Both the position numbers and the translations under genes were made by a program. The notes under the pieces are model-generated. The model was not told the origin of the DNA. It saw only the letters and a list, made by a program, of their open reading frames with translations, and made no database searches. Of a DNA stretch of 64,000 nt, positions 18,858-27,266 are shown one piece after another. This stretch comes from Bordetella genomosp. 1. Lineage in GTDB: Bacteria > Pseudomonadota > Gammaproteobacteria > Burkholderiales > Burkholderiaceae_B. The stretch's first letter is position 1. The number at the start of each line of letters is the position of its first letter. Where the stretch lies: NCBI RefSeq assembly GCF_002261335.1, contig NZ_NEVL01000004.1, forward strand, positions 248,001-312,000, written 5' to 3'.

Positions 18858-20093
18858 TCAGCCCGGCCGGCCGGCCGCGAGGCGCTCGTCCACCACCTCG
18901 ACCCAGTGCCGCACCGGCACCTCGGTGCCGCCCTGCAGATGGCCGATGCAGCCGATGTTCGACGACATGATGATCTGCGCGCCGGTGCGGCCGATCTCGG
19001 CCAGCTTGCGCTCGCGCAGGCTGCTCGAGATTTCCGGCTGCAGCACCGAATAGGCGCCGGCCGACCCGCAGCACAGGTGCGCCTGCGCAAAGGGCTCGAG
19101 CGTGAACCCCAGCTCGCCGAGCAGGCGCTCCGACAGGGGCCGCAGGCCCTGCCAGTGCTGCAGCGTGCACGGCGGATGGAACGCCGTGCGCGGGGCCGCC
19201 CCCAGCAGCGGCGCCAGCTGCACCGCGTGGGGCGCCACCAGCTCGGCGATGTCCTTGATGCGGTCGGTGATCTCGGCGGCGCGCGCGGCGTAGACCGGAT
19301 CGTGGCGCAGATGATGGGCGTATTCCTTGACCATCGCGCCGCAGCCCGACGCGTTGATCACGATCGCCTCGACCTCGCCGCCCTGCAACAGCGGCCACCA
19401 GGCATCGACGTTGGCGCGCATCTGGGCCAGCGCATCGTGCTGCGCGTCGAGGTGGAAACTGAGCGCGCCGCAGCAGCCGGCGCCCGGCGCCATGCGCGCG
19501 CCGATGCCGATGGCATCCAGCACACGCACGGTGGCGCTGTCGATCGAGGGCATCATCGCGGGCTGCACGCAGCCGGTCAGCAGCAGCACCTGGCGCGCGT
19601 GCCGGGTGGGATCGGGTAAGGCGCCCGGATCGCGCCGCAGCGGCACCTTGCGCCGCAATGCGGGCGGCAGCAGGCCGCGCACCGATTGCCCGAGCCGCAT
19701 GGCCGGCGCGAACAAGGGCGACACCAGCCCACGGCGCAGCAGCCAGCGCTTGAGCCGGTCCGGCCAGCGCCGCTTGACGCGTTCGTCGACGATGGCGCGC
19801 CCGATGTCGACCAGATGACCGTATTGCACGCCCGACGGGCAGGTCGTTTCGCAGTTGCGGCAGGTCAGGCAGCGGTCCAGATGCTGCTGCGTCGCCGCGG
19901 TGGGCTCGGCGCCTTCCAGCACCTGCTTGATGAGATAGATGCGGCCGCGCGGACTGTCGCGCTCGTCGCCCAGCACCTGATAGGTGGGACAGGTGGCCGT
20001 GCAGAAGCCGCAATGCACGCAGCGGCGCAGGATCGCGTCGGCCTCCATGCCAGCGTTGGTGTCGCGTGCCCACTGAACGAGATTGGTCTGCAT
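18858..20093 (-). CDS. glcF: Glycolate oxidase iron-sulfur subunit
   Basis: GlcF, 411 residues, relays electrons from the flavin subunits to quinone. Two 4Fe-4S ligand sets are clear near the N-terminus: CVHCGFCTATCP (about residues 25-36) and CLTCRNCETTCP (about residues 75-86). Two CCG modules follow (GCCGALSFHLD and LCCGSAGAYSVLQPEIS), the heterodisulfide-reductase-like DUF224 domains. It is the last gene of glcDEF; glcE ends 6 bp upstream. Confidence 0.95.
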   Translation of the reverse strand: MQTNLVQWARDTNAGMEADAILRRCVHCGFCTATCPTYQVLGDERDSPRGRIYLIKQVLEGAEPTAATQQHLDRCLTCRNCETTCPSGVQYGHLVDIGRAIVDERVKRRWPDRLKRWLLRRGLVSPLFAPAMRLGQSVRGLLPPALRRKVPLRRDPGALPDPTRHARQVLLLTGCVQPAMMPSIDSATVRVLDAIGIGARMAPGAGCCGALSFHLDAQHDALAQMRANVDAWWPLLQGGEVEAIVINASGCGAMVKEYAHHLRHDPVYAARAAEITDRIKDIAELVAPHAVQLAPLLGAAPRTAFHPPCTLQHWQGLRPLSERLLGELGFTLEPFAQAHLCCGSAGAYSVLQPEISSSLRERKLAEIGRTGAQIIMSSNIGCIGHLQGGTEVPVRHWVEVVDERLAAGRPG

Positions 20094-20099
20094 GATGGG

Positions 20100-21206
20100 C
20101 TAGAGTTCCGGCACGAGCCGGCCAGGGTTGAACAGCCCGACCGGGTCGAGCTCCTGTTTGAGACGGCGCGTGATCGCGGCCACGGCCGGCGCGAGGGGGT
20201 GGAAGACGCCGTCGGCCGGCACGCCGCCGGCCGGCCGGAACAGCGTGGCGTGGCCGCCGGCCGCCTGCGCCGCGGCGCGCAGCGCCTGGGCGTCATGGCG
20301 GGCGCTGAGCCAGCGCTGTCCGCCGCCCCATTCGATCAGCGTGGGCCCCAGGCCCATGGCCGGCGTGGTCGGCGGCACCGCCAGGCGCCACAGCGGCACG
20401 CCGCCCTGGAAGAAAGCATGTGTTTGCTCGCGCAACGATTGCCACCAGGCCTGGGCGGCGGCGGGATCGAGCGCATCGCCCTCGACGCGGGCGCGCGCGG
20501 CGCGCAGCGCCGGCTCGCTGCCCGACAGCCGGACGGCGCAGCGACCCGGCTCGCCGGGCATCGGCGCCGGCACCCAGCAGGCGGCCGAGATCGGCAGCGG
20601 CTGGCTGCGCCAGCGCGCGAACGCGGCCAGCGCGTCCGCCTCGCTCATCTCGGCACACAGCGTGAGCTCGCCGGCGGGACGCGGCACCACCTTAAGCGAG
20701 ACCTCCAGGATCGCGCCGAAGATGCCCATCGAACCGGCCAGCACGCGCGCGACGTCGTAGCCGGCCACGTTTTTCATGACCTCGCCGCCGAACGACAGCT
20801 GCCGGCCCTGCGCGTCGAGCAGGCGCGCGCCGAGCACGAAGTCGCGCAGCGCGCCCGCCGCCATGCGGCGCGGGCCCGACAGGCCGCTGGCGACGGCGCC
20901 GCCGATGGTGGCCGTGGGCTCGAACTGGGGCGGCTCGAACGCGAGCATCTGGCCGTGATCGGCCAGCTCCGCCTCGAGATCGGCCAGGCGCGTGCCGGCG
21001 CGCACCGTGACCACCAGCTCGGAGGGGTGATAGCTGATGATGCCGTGGTAGGCCGTCATGTCGAGCAGGCAATGCCCGTCCTGCGGCGTGACGGGCCGGT
21101 GATTGCCATAGAACGATTTGCTGCCGCCACCGCACACGAACAGCGGCTTGTGGCCGGCGCGTGCCGTCATGACCTGCTCGCACAACTCGGACAGGACGAA
21201 TTCCAT
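20100..21206 (-). CDS. glcE: Glycolate oxidase FAD-binding subunit
   Basis: GlcE, 368 residues, a PCMH-type FAD-binding protein smaller than GlcD. The FAD segment FVCGGGSKSFYGN lies near residues 24-36, with VRAGTRLADLEAELA near residues 69-83 and PPQFEPTATIGGAVASGLSG near residues 96-115. The C-terminal domain ends PVGLFNPGRLVPEL, like other GlcE proteins. It is required with GlcD and GlcF for membrane glycolate oxidation to glyoxylate. It starts 11 bp after the glcD stop and ends 6 bp before glcF, so the three genes form one operon. Confidence 0.93.
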   Translation of the reverse strand: MEFVLSELCEQVMTARAGHKPLFVCGGGSKSFYGNHRPVTPQDGHCLLDMTAYHGIISYHPSELVVTVRAGTRLADLEAELADHGQMLAFEPPQFEPTATIGGAVASGLSGPRRMAAGALRDFVLGARLLDAQGRQLSFGGEVMKNVAGYDVARVLAGSMGIFGAILEVSLKVVPRPAGELTLCAEMSEADALAAFARWRSQPLPISAACWVPAPMPGEPGRCAVRLSGSEPALRAARARVEGDALDPAAAQAWWQSLREQTHAFFQGGVPLWRLAVPPTTPAMGLGPTLIEWGGGQRWLSARHDAQALRAAAQAAGGHATLFRPAGGVPADGVFHPLAPAVAAITRRLKQELDPVGLFNPGRLVPEL

Positions 21207-21217
21207 CGCGGACGCCC

Positions 21218-22717
21218 TCAGAACCGGGCCAAATCGGGGAATCTCAATTCACCGCCGTGGACGTGCATCTTGCCGTATTCGGCACAGCGCGCCAGCGTCG
21301 GGATCACCTTTTCGGGATTCAGCAGACACGGCGGGTCGAACGCCCGCTTGACCGCCAGGAACGCGTCGAGTTCTTCTCGCGAGAATTGCACGCACATTTG
21401 ATTGATTTTCTCCATACCCACACCGTGCTCTCCGGTCACGGTGCCTCCCACCTGCACGCACAGCTCGAGGATCGCGGCGCCGAATTTCTCGGCGCGCTCG
21501 ACCTCGTCCGGCTTGTTGGAATCGAACAGGATCAGCGGGTGCAGATTGCCGTCACCCGCGTGAAAGACGTTGGCGCAGCGCAGACCGAACTCGTCTTCCA
21601 TCTGTTCGATGGCGCCGAGCACCCGCGCGAGATGGCGGCGCGGAATCGTGCCGTCCATGCAGTAGTAATCGGGCGAGACGCGGCCCGCGGCCGGAAACGC
21701 ATTCTTGCGGCCGGCCCAGAAGCGCAGCCGCTCGGCCTCGCTGGCCGACACCTGGCAGCGCGTCGCCCCCGCGGCCTTGAAGATCGCCTCCATGTGGGCC
21801 ACCTCGTGCGCGACCTCCTCGGCCGTGCCATCGGACTCGCACAGCAGGATGGCCTGCGCCTCGAGGTCGTAGCCGGCCTGCACGAAGGGCTCGACCATCA
21901 ACGTGGCCCGGCGGTCCATCATCTCTAGGCCGGCCGGAATGATGCCGGCGGCGATGATGCGCGTGACCGCGTTGCCCGCCGCCTCGACGCTGGCGAAGCT
22001 CGCCATCACCACCTGGGCGCAGGCGGGCTTCGGAATCAGCTTGACCGTGACCTCGGTGACCACGCCCAGCATGCCCTCCGAGCCGATGAAGAGCGCGAGC
22101 AGATCGACGCCGGCGGCGTCGGGCGCCTCCGAGCCGAGCTCGACCACGTCGCCATCGATCGTGACCATGCGCACGCGCAGCACGTTGTGCACCGTGAGCC
22201 CGTATTTGAGGCAGTGCACGCCGCCCGAGTTTTCGGCGACGTTGCCGCCGATCGAACAGGCGATCTGGCTCGACGGATCGGGCGCGTAATAGAGCCCGTG
22301 GGGCGCGGCCGCCTCGGAGATCGCGAGGTTGCGCACGCCCGGCTCGACCACGGCGGTGCACGACGCGACGTCGATGTGCTTGATGCGATTGAACTTCGAC
22401 AGGCCCAGCAGCACGCCCTGCGCGTGCGGCATGGCACCACCCGACAGGCCGGTGCCGGCGCCACGCGCCACCACGGGCACGTTGAGCCGCTTGCAGACCT
22501 TCATCACGGCCTGCACCTGCTCCTCGGTTTCGGGCAGCACGACGGCCGCCGGCAAGGCGCGGTAGAGCGACAGGCCGTCGCATTCGTAGGGGCGCGTGTC
22601 TTCTTCGCGATGCAGGATGCAATGCGCGGGCAACACCTGCCGCAGGGCGCGCACCAGCGACGGTGCGGAAAACGGCGCCTGCGCGTGGCTCAGGCCAGTT
22701 TCGACCAAAGAGTTCAT
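21218..22717 (-). CDS. glcD: Glycolate oxidase catalytic flavoprotein subunit
   Basis: GlcD of 499 residues, in the vanillyl-alcohol-oxidase flavoprotein family. The FAD-binding core includes VVARGAGTGLSGGAMPHAQG (about residues 84-103) and DPSSQIACSIGGNVAENSGG (about 145-164). The C-terminal cap has HAGDGNLHPLILFD and the family motif GTVTGEHGVGMEK. The substrate is glycolate (also D-lactate in relatives) and electrons leave through GlcF. ATG 22717 (MNSLVETGL) is chosen over a codon 11 residues upstream because the extension is unlike the family. It is the first gene of glcDEF. Confidence 0.95.
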   Translation of the reverse strand: MNSLVETGLSHAQAPFSAPSLVRALRQVLPAHCILHREEDTRPYECDGLSLYRALPAAVVLPETEEQVQAVMKVCKRLNVPVVARGAGTGLSGGAMPHAQGVLLGLSKFNRIKHIDVASCTAVVEPGVRNLAISEAAAPHGLYYAPDPSSQIACSIGGNVAENSGGVHCLKYGLTVHNVLRVRMVTIDGDVVELGSEAPDAAGVDLLALFIGSEGMLGVVTEVTVKLIPKPACAQVVMASFASVEAAGNAVTRIIAAGIIPAGLEMMDRRATLMVEPFVQAGYDLEAQAILLCESDGTAEEVAHEVAHMEAIFKAAGATRCQVSASEAERLRFWAGRKNAFPAAGRVSPDYYCMDGTIPRRHLARVLGAIEQMEDEFGLRCANVFHAGDGNLHPLILFDSNKPDEVERAEKFGAAILELCVQVGGTVTGEHGVGMEKINQMCVQFSREELDAFLAVKRAFDPPCLLNPEKVIPTLARCAEYGKMHVHGGELRFPDLARF

Positions 22718-22878
22718 GCCGGAACGATAACAATCCGCCCTGCTTCGCACACGCCGGGATTTACCCGCAGGCAGGCCCTTGCGCCATCAAGACACAGGCC
22801 GCCGGGCGGGAAGCCGGGCGGCCTGGGCGGCTCAGGACGGCGCGCTGGCGCGGCAGCGGATGCCGCGCCAGCGGGCGA

Positions 22879-24288
22879 TCACCAGTTGATGATCTTGCCC
22901 GGATTGAGGATGTTGTTCGGATCGAACGCGTGCTTGAGGCTGCGCATCAGGGCCAGCGCATCCTCGCCGTGCTCTTCGACCATGAACTGCATCTTGTGCA
23001 GGCCCACGCCGTGTTCGCCGGTGCAGGTGCCGTCGGCGGCGATCGCGCGGCGCACGAGGTTGTGGTTGATGGTCTCGGACTCCTTCCATTCCTGCTCGCT
23101 GTCGGCGTCGAGCAGCATCAGCACGTGGAAGTTGCCGTCGCCCACGTGGCCGACGATGGTGTACGGAAAGCTGGCGGCGTCGAGCTCGTCGACGGTTTCG
23201 CGCACGCACTCGGCCAGGCGCGAGATCGGCACGCAGACGTCGGTGGTGCTGGCGCGGCAGCCCGGGCGCAGCTGCAGGCCGGCGAAATAGGCGTTGTGGC
23301 GCGCGGTCCAGAGACGGTTGCGGTCTTCGGGGCGCTCGGCCCATTCGAAGTCCATGCCGCCATGCTCGGCCGTGATGGCCTGCACGGTTTCGGCCTGCTC
23401 CTGCACGCCGGCCGGGCTGCCGTGGAATTCGAACACCAGCATCGGCGATTCGGTCAGCGTGAGCTTGCTGTATTGGTTGACCGCCTTGACCGCGGCCGCG
23501 TCCATGAACTCGACGCGCGCCACCGGCACGCCCATCTGGATGATCTCGATCACGCTCTGGACGGCATCGTCGAGCGTGGGGAAGTTGCAGATCGCGGCCG
23601 ACACGGCCTCGGGCTGCGGATAGAGGCGCACCGTGACTTCGGTGATGATGCCGAGCGTGCCCTCGCTGCCCACGAACACGCGGGTCAGGTCGTAGCCGGC
23701 CGACGACTTGCGGGCGCGGCCCGCCGTGCGGACCACGCGGCCGTCGGCGGTGACCACGGTCAGCGACATGACGTTCTCGCGCATCGTGCCGTAGCGCACG
23801 GCGTTGGTGCCGGAGGCGCGCGTGGCGGCCATGCCGCCCAGGCTCGCGTCGGCGCCCGGATCGATCGGGAAGAACAGGCCGGTGGAGCGGATCTCTTCGT
23901 TGAGCTGCTTGCGCAGCACGCCGGCCTGCACCGTGGCGGTGAGGTCTTCGGCATTCACCGAGAGCACCTGGTTCATCTGCGACAGGTCGAGGCTCACGCC
24001 GCCCTGCACGGCCAGCACGTGGCCCTCGAGCGAGGAACCGGCGCCGTAGGGGATCAGCGGCACGTGGTGCTCGTTGCAGACGCGCGCCACGAACGCGACT
24101 TCTTCGGTGGAATGCGCGAACACGACCGCATCGGGCAGCATCGGCGGATACGGCGATTCGTCGCGGCCATGGTGCTCGCGCACCCCTTGCGAGACCGACA
24201 GGCGGTCGCCGAACTTGTCTTTGAGGGCGTCGAGACAGGAAGCCGGCACCGGACGGCGCAGGGTTTCGGGATGCAAGGGAGCGTTCAT
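22879..24288 (-). CDS. FAD-linked D-lactate dehydrogenase (cytochrome type)
   Basis: A 469-residue FAD-binding oxidoreductase related to GlcD and to yeast Dld1. FAD-binding segments are VPLIPYGAGSSLEGHVLAVQ (about residues 76-95) and DPGADASLGGMAATRASGTN (about 143-162). The C-terminal cap contains HVGDGNFHVLMLLD and DGTCTGEHGVGLHK and ends FDPNNILNPGKIINW. It probably oxidises D-lactate or another 2-hydroxy acid to the keto acid and passes electrons to the respiratory chain. It lies 161 bp upstream of glcD on the same strand, so four 2-hydroxyacid oxidation genes are clustered. Confidence 0.88.
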   Translation of the reverse strand: MNAPLHPETLRRPVPASCLDALKDKFGDRLSVSQGVREHHGRDESPYPPMLPDAVVFAHSTEEVAFVARVCNEHHVPLIPYGAGSSLEGHVLAVQGGVSLDLSQMNQVLSVNAEDLTATVQAGVLRKQLNEEIRSTGLFFPIDPGADASLGGMAATRASGTNAVRYGTMRENVMSLTVVTADGRVVRTAGRARKSSAGYDLTRVFVGSEGTLGIITEVTVRLYPQPEAVSAAICNFPTLDDAVQSVIEIIQMGVPVARVEFMDAAAVKAVNQYSKLTLTESPMLVFEFHGSPAGVQEQAETVQAITAEHGGMDFEWAERPEDRNRLWTARHNAYFAGLQLRPGCRASTTDVCVPISRLAECVRETVDELDAASFPYTIVGHVGDGNFHVLMLLDADSEQEWKESETINHNLVRRAIAADGTCTGEHGVGLHKMQFMVEEHGEDALALMRSLKHAFDPNNILNPGKIINW

Positions 24289-24429
24289 GGCGGGTGGAAA
24301 AAGTGGATGGGAATCTCGCGATTCTACGCCTGCGGCGGGCCCCGCCGCCGCCGGCGGCTTGCGCTACGCCCCAGGGACAACCCTAGGTCGGGGCGCAAAC
24401 GGCCGGGTGCGGTCGCGGGGTGCGGCGGC

Positions 24430-25503
24430 TTACTTGCCGGCGGTCAGCGTGACGCGGCGGCGTTCGCGCACGGCCTGGGCCAGACGTTCCAGCACCTGCG
24501 CGGAGCTGTCCCAGTCGATGCAGCCGTCGGTGATGCTCTGGCCGTAGGTGAGCGGCTGGCCCGGGATCAGATCCTGGCGGCCGGCGAGCAGGTGGCTTTC
24601 GATCATGATGCCGACGATGCGGCCCTCGCCACGCTCGAGCTGGCGCGCGACGTCGTCGGCCACGAGCGGCTGGTTCTCAGGCTTCTTGCTGCTGTTGGCG
24701 TGGCTCGCGTCGATCATCAGGCGCTGCGCCAGGCCCGACTTGGCGAGGTCCTGGCAGGCGGCCTCGACGCTGGCCGCATCGTAGTTGGGCGTCTTGCCGC
24801 CGCGCAGGATGACGTGGCAGTCCTCGTTGCCGGCGGTCGAGACGATGGCCGAGTGGCCGCCCTTGGTGACCGACAGGAAATGGTGCGGCTGCGAGGCGGC
24901 CTTGATGGCGTCGACCGCGATCTTGATGTTGCCGTCGGTGCCGTTCTTGAAGCCCACCGGACACGACAGGCCTGAGGCCAGTTCACGATGCACCTGGCTT
25001 TCGGTGGTGCGCGCACCGATGGCGCCCCACGACACCAGGTCCGCGATGTACTGCGGCGTGATCATGTCCAGATATTCGCACCCCGCCGGCACGCCCTTGT
25101 TGTTGATCTCCAGCAGCAACTCGCGCGCCACCCGCACGCCCTTGTTGATGTCGAAGCTGCCGTCCAGGTCGGGATCGTTGATCAGCCCCTTCCAGCCCAC
25201 CGTGGTGCGCGGCTTCTCGAAGTAGACGCGCATCACGATCTCCAGCTCGCCCTTGAGCTTGTCGCGCAGCGGCTTGAGCCGATCCGCGTATTCGAGCGCG
25301 GCGCGGGTGTCGTGGATGGAGCACGGGCCGATCACGACGATCAGGCGGTCATCCATGCCATGCAGGATCCGGTGCAGCCCCTGGCGCGCGGCGAACACCG
25401 TCTCGGAGGCGGCGCGGGTGCAGGAGAATTCGCGCATCACATGCGCGGGCGGATTCAGCTCTTTGATTTCACGGATACGAAGATCGTCAGTGTTGTGCGA
25501 CAC
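24430..25503 (-). CDS. aroG: 3-deoxy-7-phosphoheptulonate (DAHP) synthase, class I
   Basis: DAHP synthase of 357 residues condenses PEP and erythrose 4-phosphate, the first step of aromatic amino-acid synthesis. Family marks are VVIGPCSIHD (metal-binding Cys near residue 61), RVYFEKPRTTVGWKG, GARTTESQVHRELASGLSCP, HFLSVTKGG and MIDASHANSSKKPENQ. The start is the GTG at 25503, which follows AGGAG by seven bases; the reading frame upstream overlaps the leader. The upstream DNA carries an intrinsic terminator 42 nt before the start and a Phe/Tyr-rich leader peptide. Expression is therefore probably attenuated by charged Phe- and Tyr-tRNA. Confidence 0.96.
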   Translation of the reverse strand: MSHNTDDLRIREIKELNPPAHVMREFSCTRAASETVFAARQGLHRILHGMDDRLIVVIGPCSIHDTRAALEYADRLKPLRDKLKGELEIVMRVYFEKPRTTVGWKGLINDPDLDGSFDINKGVRVARELLLEINNKGVPAGCEYLDMITPQYIADLVSWGAIGARTTESQVHRELASGLSCPVGFKNGTDGNIKIAVDAIKAASQPHHFLSVTKGGHSAIVSTAGNEDCHVILRGGKTPNYDAASVEAACQDLAKSGLAQRLMIDASHANSSKKPENQPLVADDVARQLERGEGRIVGIMIESHLLAGRQDLIPGQPLTYGQSITDGCIDWDSSAQVLERLAQAVRERRRVTLTAGK

Positions 25504-25545
25504 GGTAAGGCTCCTGGGTGGTGAACCCGCCACGCTGACGGCAAC

Positions 25546-25576
25546 AAAAAAGCCGCCAGATCGCTGGCGGCTTTTT
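25546..25576 (-). terminator. Attenuator terminator in the aroG leader
   Basis: On the minus strand GCCGCCAG (25571-25564) pairs with CTGGCGGC (25559-25552) around a four-base loop, followed by TTTTTT (25551-25546). It lies between the leader peptide stop (25597) and the aroG GTG (25503), so it can only act on aroG-leader transcripts. Confidence 0.9.
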
Positions 25577-25671
25577 CGGGGGATTCTCTACATACTTCAG
25601 ATTGAGCGCGTCCCTTCCTCCGCCAGCGGCTTCAGAAAACCATAAAAATAAAAGTAAAAGGCGGGGGACGC
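25562..25671 (-). promoter_or_regulatory. Mutually exclusive pairing segments of the aroG attenuator
   Basis: Segment 1 (25671-25660, GCGTCCCCCGCC, leader codons 4-7) can pair with segment 2 (25624-25608): GCGTCCC with GGGACGC and CCGCC with GGCGG. Segment 2 also offers CGCTGGCGG (25628-25620), fully complementary to CCGCCAGCG (25570-25562), the left arm of the terminator. This gives a 1:2 protector, a 2:3 antiterminator and a 3:4 terminator. A ribosome stalled on the Phe/Tyr codons would cover segment 1 and favour antitermination. Pairings are read from sequence; the behaviour is inferred. Confidence 0.8.
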
Positions 25672-25680
25672 GAATTTCAT
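25597..25680 (-). CDS. Phe/Tyr leader peptide of aroG
   Basis: A 27-residue leader peptide, MKFASPAFYFYFYGFLKPLA..., with the ATG at 25680 and TGA at 25597. Residues 8-15 are F-Y-F-Y-F-Y-G-F, encoded mostly by TTT and TAT, codons that are uncommon in this GC-rich genome. Placed before an attenuator hairpin and aroG, this is the classical design for sensing Phe and Tyr charging. No clear ribosome binding site precedes it. The predicted transcription start is within a few bases of the ATG, so leaderless translation is possible. The frame is separate from the longer overlapping frame on this strand. Confidence 0.85.
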   Translation of the reverse strand: MKFASPAFYFYFYGFLKPLAEEGTRSI

Positions 25681-25688
25681 AGCGTTGG

Positions 25689-25717
25689 ACTCTAGCACAA
25701 AAAAAACCGCGCGTCAC
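25689..25717 (-). promoter_or_regulatory. Candidate aroG promoter inside the tldD terminator
   Basis: GTGACG (25717-25712) is 17 bp from TAGAGT (25694-25689); the latter is preceded by TGC, giving an extended -10. The expected start is about 25683-25680, at the ATG of the leader peptide. The -35 lies in the loop and right arm of the tldD terminator and the spacer contains its T-tract. Each box matches consensus at four of six positions. Confidence 0.5.
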
Positions 25718-25729
25718 GCCGCGCGGTTT
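25699..25729 (-). terminator. Terminator of tldD
   Basis: On the minus strand CCGCGCG (25726-25720) pairs with CGCGCGG (25713-25707), extended by AAA/TTT, then eight T at 25706-25699. Confidence 0.85.
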
Positions 25730-25789
25730 CGGGGTCGGGCCGGCCTGGCGCCGGCCGCTCCGGCCCGGAGGGAGCCGGATCGCGGCGGC

Positions 25790-27250
25790 TTACTCGGTGC
25801 CGCCGACGGTCAGGCCTTCCATGCGCACCGTGGGCATGCCCACGCCGACCGGCACGCTCTGCCCTTCCTTGCCGCAGGTGCCCACGCCCGAATCCAGCGC
25901 GAGATCGTTGCCGATCATGCTGACCTGGTTCATGGCCTCGAGGCCGCTGCCGATCAGGGTGGCGCCCTTGACCGGGTAGGTGACCTTGCCGTTTTCGATC
26001 ATGTAGGCCTCGGAGGCCGAGAACACGAACTTGCCGCTGGTGATGTCGACCTGGCCGCCGCCGAAGTTCACGGCGTACAGGCCTCGCTTGACCGAGCTGA
26101 TGATCTCCTGCGGATCCTTGTCGCCGGCCAGCATGTAGGTGTTGGTCATGCGCGGCATGGGCAGGTGCGCAAACGATTCGCGCCGGCCGTTGCCGGTGGC
26201 CTGGGTCTTCATCAGGCGCGCGTTGAGCGTGTCCTGCATGTAGCCGCGCAGGATGCCGTCTTCGATCAGGACGTTGCGCTGGGTGGCGTTGCCCTCGTCG
26301 TCGATGTTGAGCGAGCCGCGGCGGCCTTCGATGGTGCCGTCGTCGACCACGGTGACGCCGCGCGAGGCGACGCGCTCGCCGACCCGGCCGGAGAACACGC
26401 TCGAGCCCTTGCGGTTGAAGTCGCCCTCGAGGCCGTGGCCCACCGCCTCGTGCAGCAGGATGCCGGGCCAGCCCGAGCCGAGCACGACCGTCATTTCACC
26501 GGCGGGCGCGGGACGCGCCTCGAGGTTGACCATGGCCTCGTGCACGGCGCGCTCGACGTAGCCGCGCAGGATCTCGTCACTGAAATAGGACAGACCGGTG
26601 CGGCCGCCGCCGCCGGCATGCCCCATCTCGCGCCGGCCGTTGCGTTCGGCGATCACGGTGAGCGACAGGCGCACCAGCGGGCGCACGTCGGCGGCCAGGC
26701 GGCCGTCGCTGCCGGCCACCAGCACCACGTCGTATTCGGCGCCCAGGCCGGCCATGACCTGGATCACGTGCGGATCGTGGGCGCGTGCCATGCGCTCGAT
26801 GCGTTCGAGCAGCGCGACCTTGTCGGGCGCCGACAGGGTGGTCAGCGGATCGACGTCGTCGTACAAGCGGCGGGCGTCGTCGACCGGCACGTGGGCGGCC
26901 ACCTTGACCTTGCCGGCGCCGCGGCGCGCGATCCCGCGCACCGTGTGGGCGGCCGACAGCAGGGCCTGCTGCGACAGCGAGTCGGAGTAGGCAAAGGCGG
27001 TTTTCTCGCCGCTCACGGCGCGCACGCCCACGCCCTGGCCAATCGAGAAGCTGCCGGTCTTGACGATGCCCTCTTCCAGGCTCCAGCCCTCGCTGCGGGT
27101 GTACTGGAAATACAGATCGGCGTAATCGACCTTGTGCGTGAAGATTTCGCCCAGCGCCCGCGCCAGGTCGGCCTCCGTCAGCCCCCAGGGGTCGAGCAGC
27201 AGGGATTTGGCGGTGGCGAGGGATTGGATGGCGGGTTCGATCAGTTTCAT
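25790..27250 (-). CDS. tldD: Metalloprotease TldD
   Basis: TldD, 486 residues, the zinc-protease half of the TldD/TldE pair that processes small peptides such as microcin and quinone-cofactor precursors and toxin-antitoxin components. The metal site HEAVGH is at residues 267-272 within [15 protein letters not shown], and the C-terminal [20 protein letters not shown] and [16 protein letters not shown] are family motifs. The N-terminal domain carries [20 protein letters not shown]. The nitrilase gene ends 16 bp upstream, so the two are probably one transcript. The partner TldE/PmbA is not in the window. Confidence 0.96.
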   Translation of the reverse strand: MKLIEPAIQSLATAKSLLLDPWGLTEADLARALGEIFTHKVDYADLYFQYTRSEGWSLEEGIVKTGSFSIGQGVGVRAVSGEKTAFAYSDSLSQQALLSAAHTVRGIARRGAGKVKVAAHVPVDDARRLYDDVDPLTTLSAPDKVALLERIERMARAHDPHVIQVMAGLGAEYDVVLVAGSDGRLAADVRPLVRLSLTVIAERNGRREMGHAGGGGRTGLSYFSDEILRGYVERAVHEAMVNLEARPAPAGEMTVVLGSGWPGILLHEAVGHGLEGDFNRKGSSVFSGRVGERVASRGVTVVDDGTIEGRRGSLNIDDEGNATQRNVLIEDGILRGYMQDTLNARLMKTQATGNGRRESFAHLPMPRMTNTYMLAGDKDPQEIISSVKRGLYAVNFGGGQVDITSGKFVFSASEAYMIENGKVTYPVKGATLIGSGLEAMNQVSMIGNDLALDSGVGTCGKEGQSVPVGVGMPTVRMEGLTVGGTE

Positions 27251-27266
27251 TGGATAGTTTCAGCCA

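Noticed and set aside
25487-25717. 76-codon minus-strand frame through the aroG leader
   Set aside because: It overlaps the leader peptide in another frame and crosses both hairpins. The 27-codon Phe/Tyr frame explains the region better.
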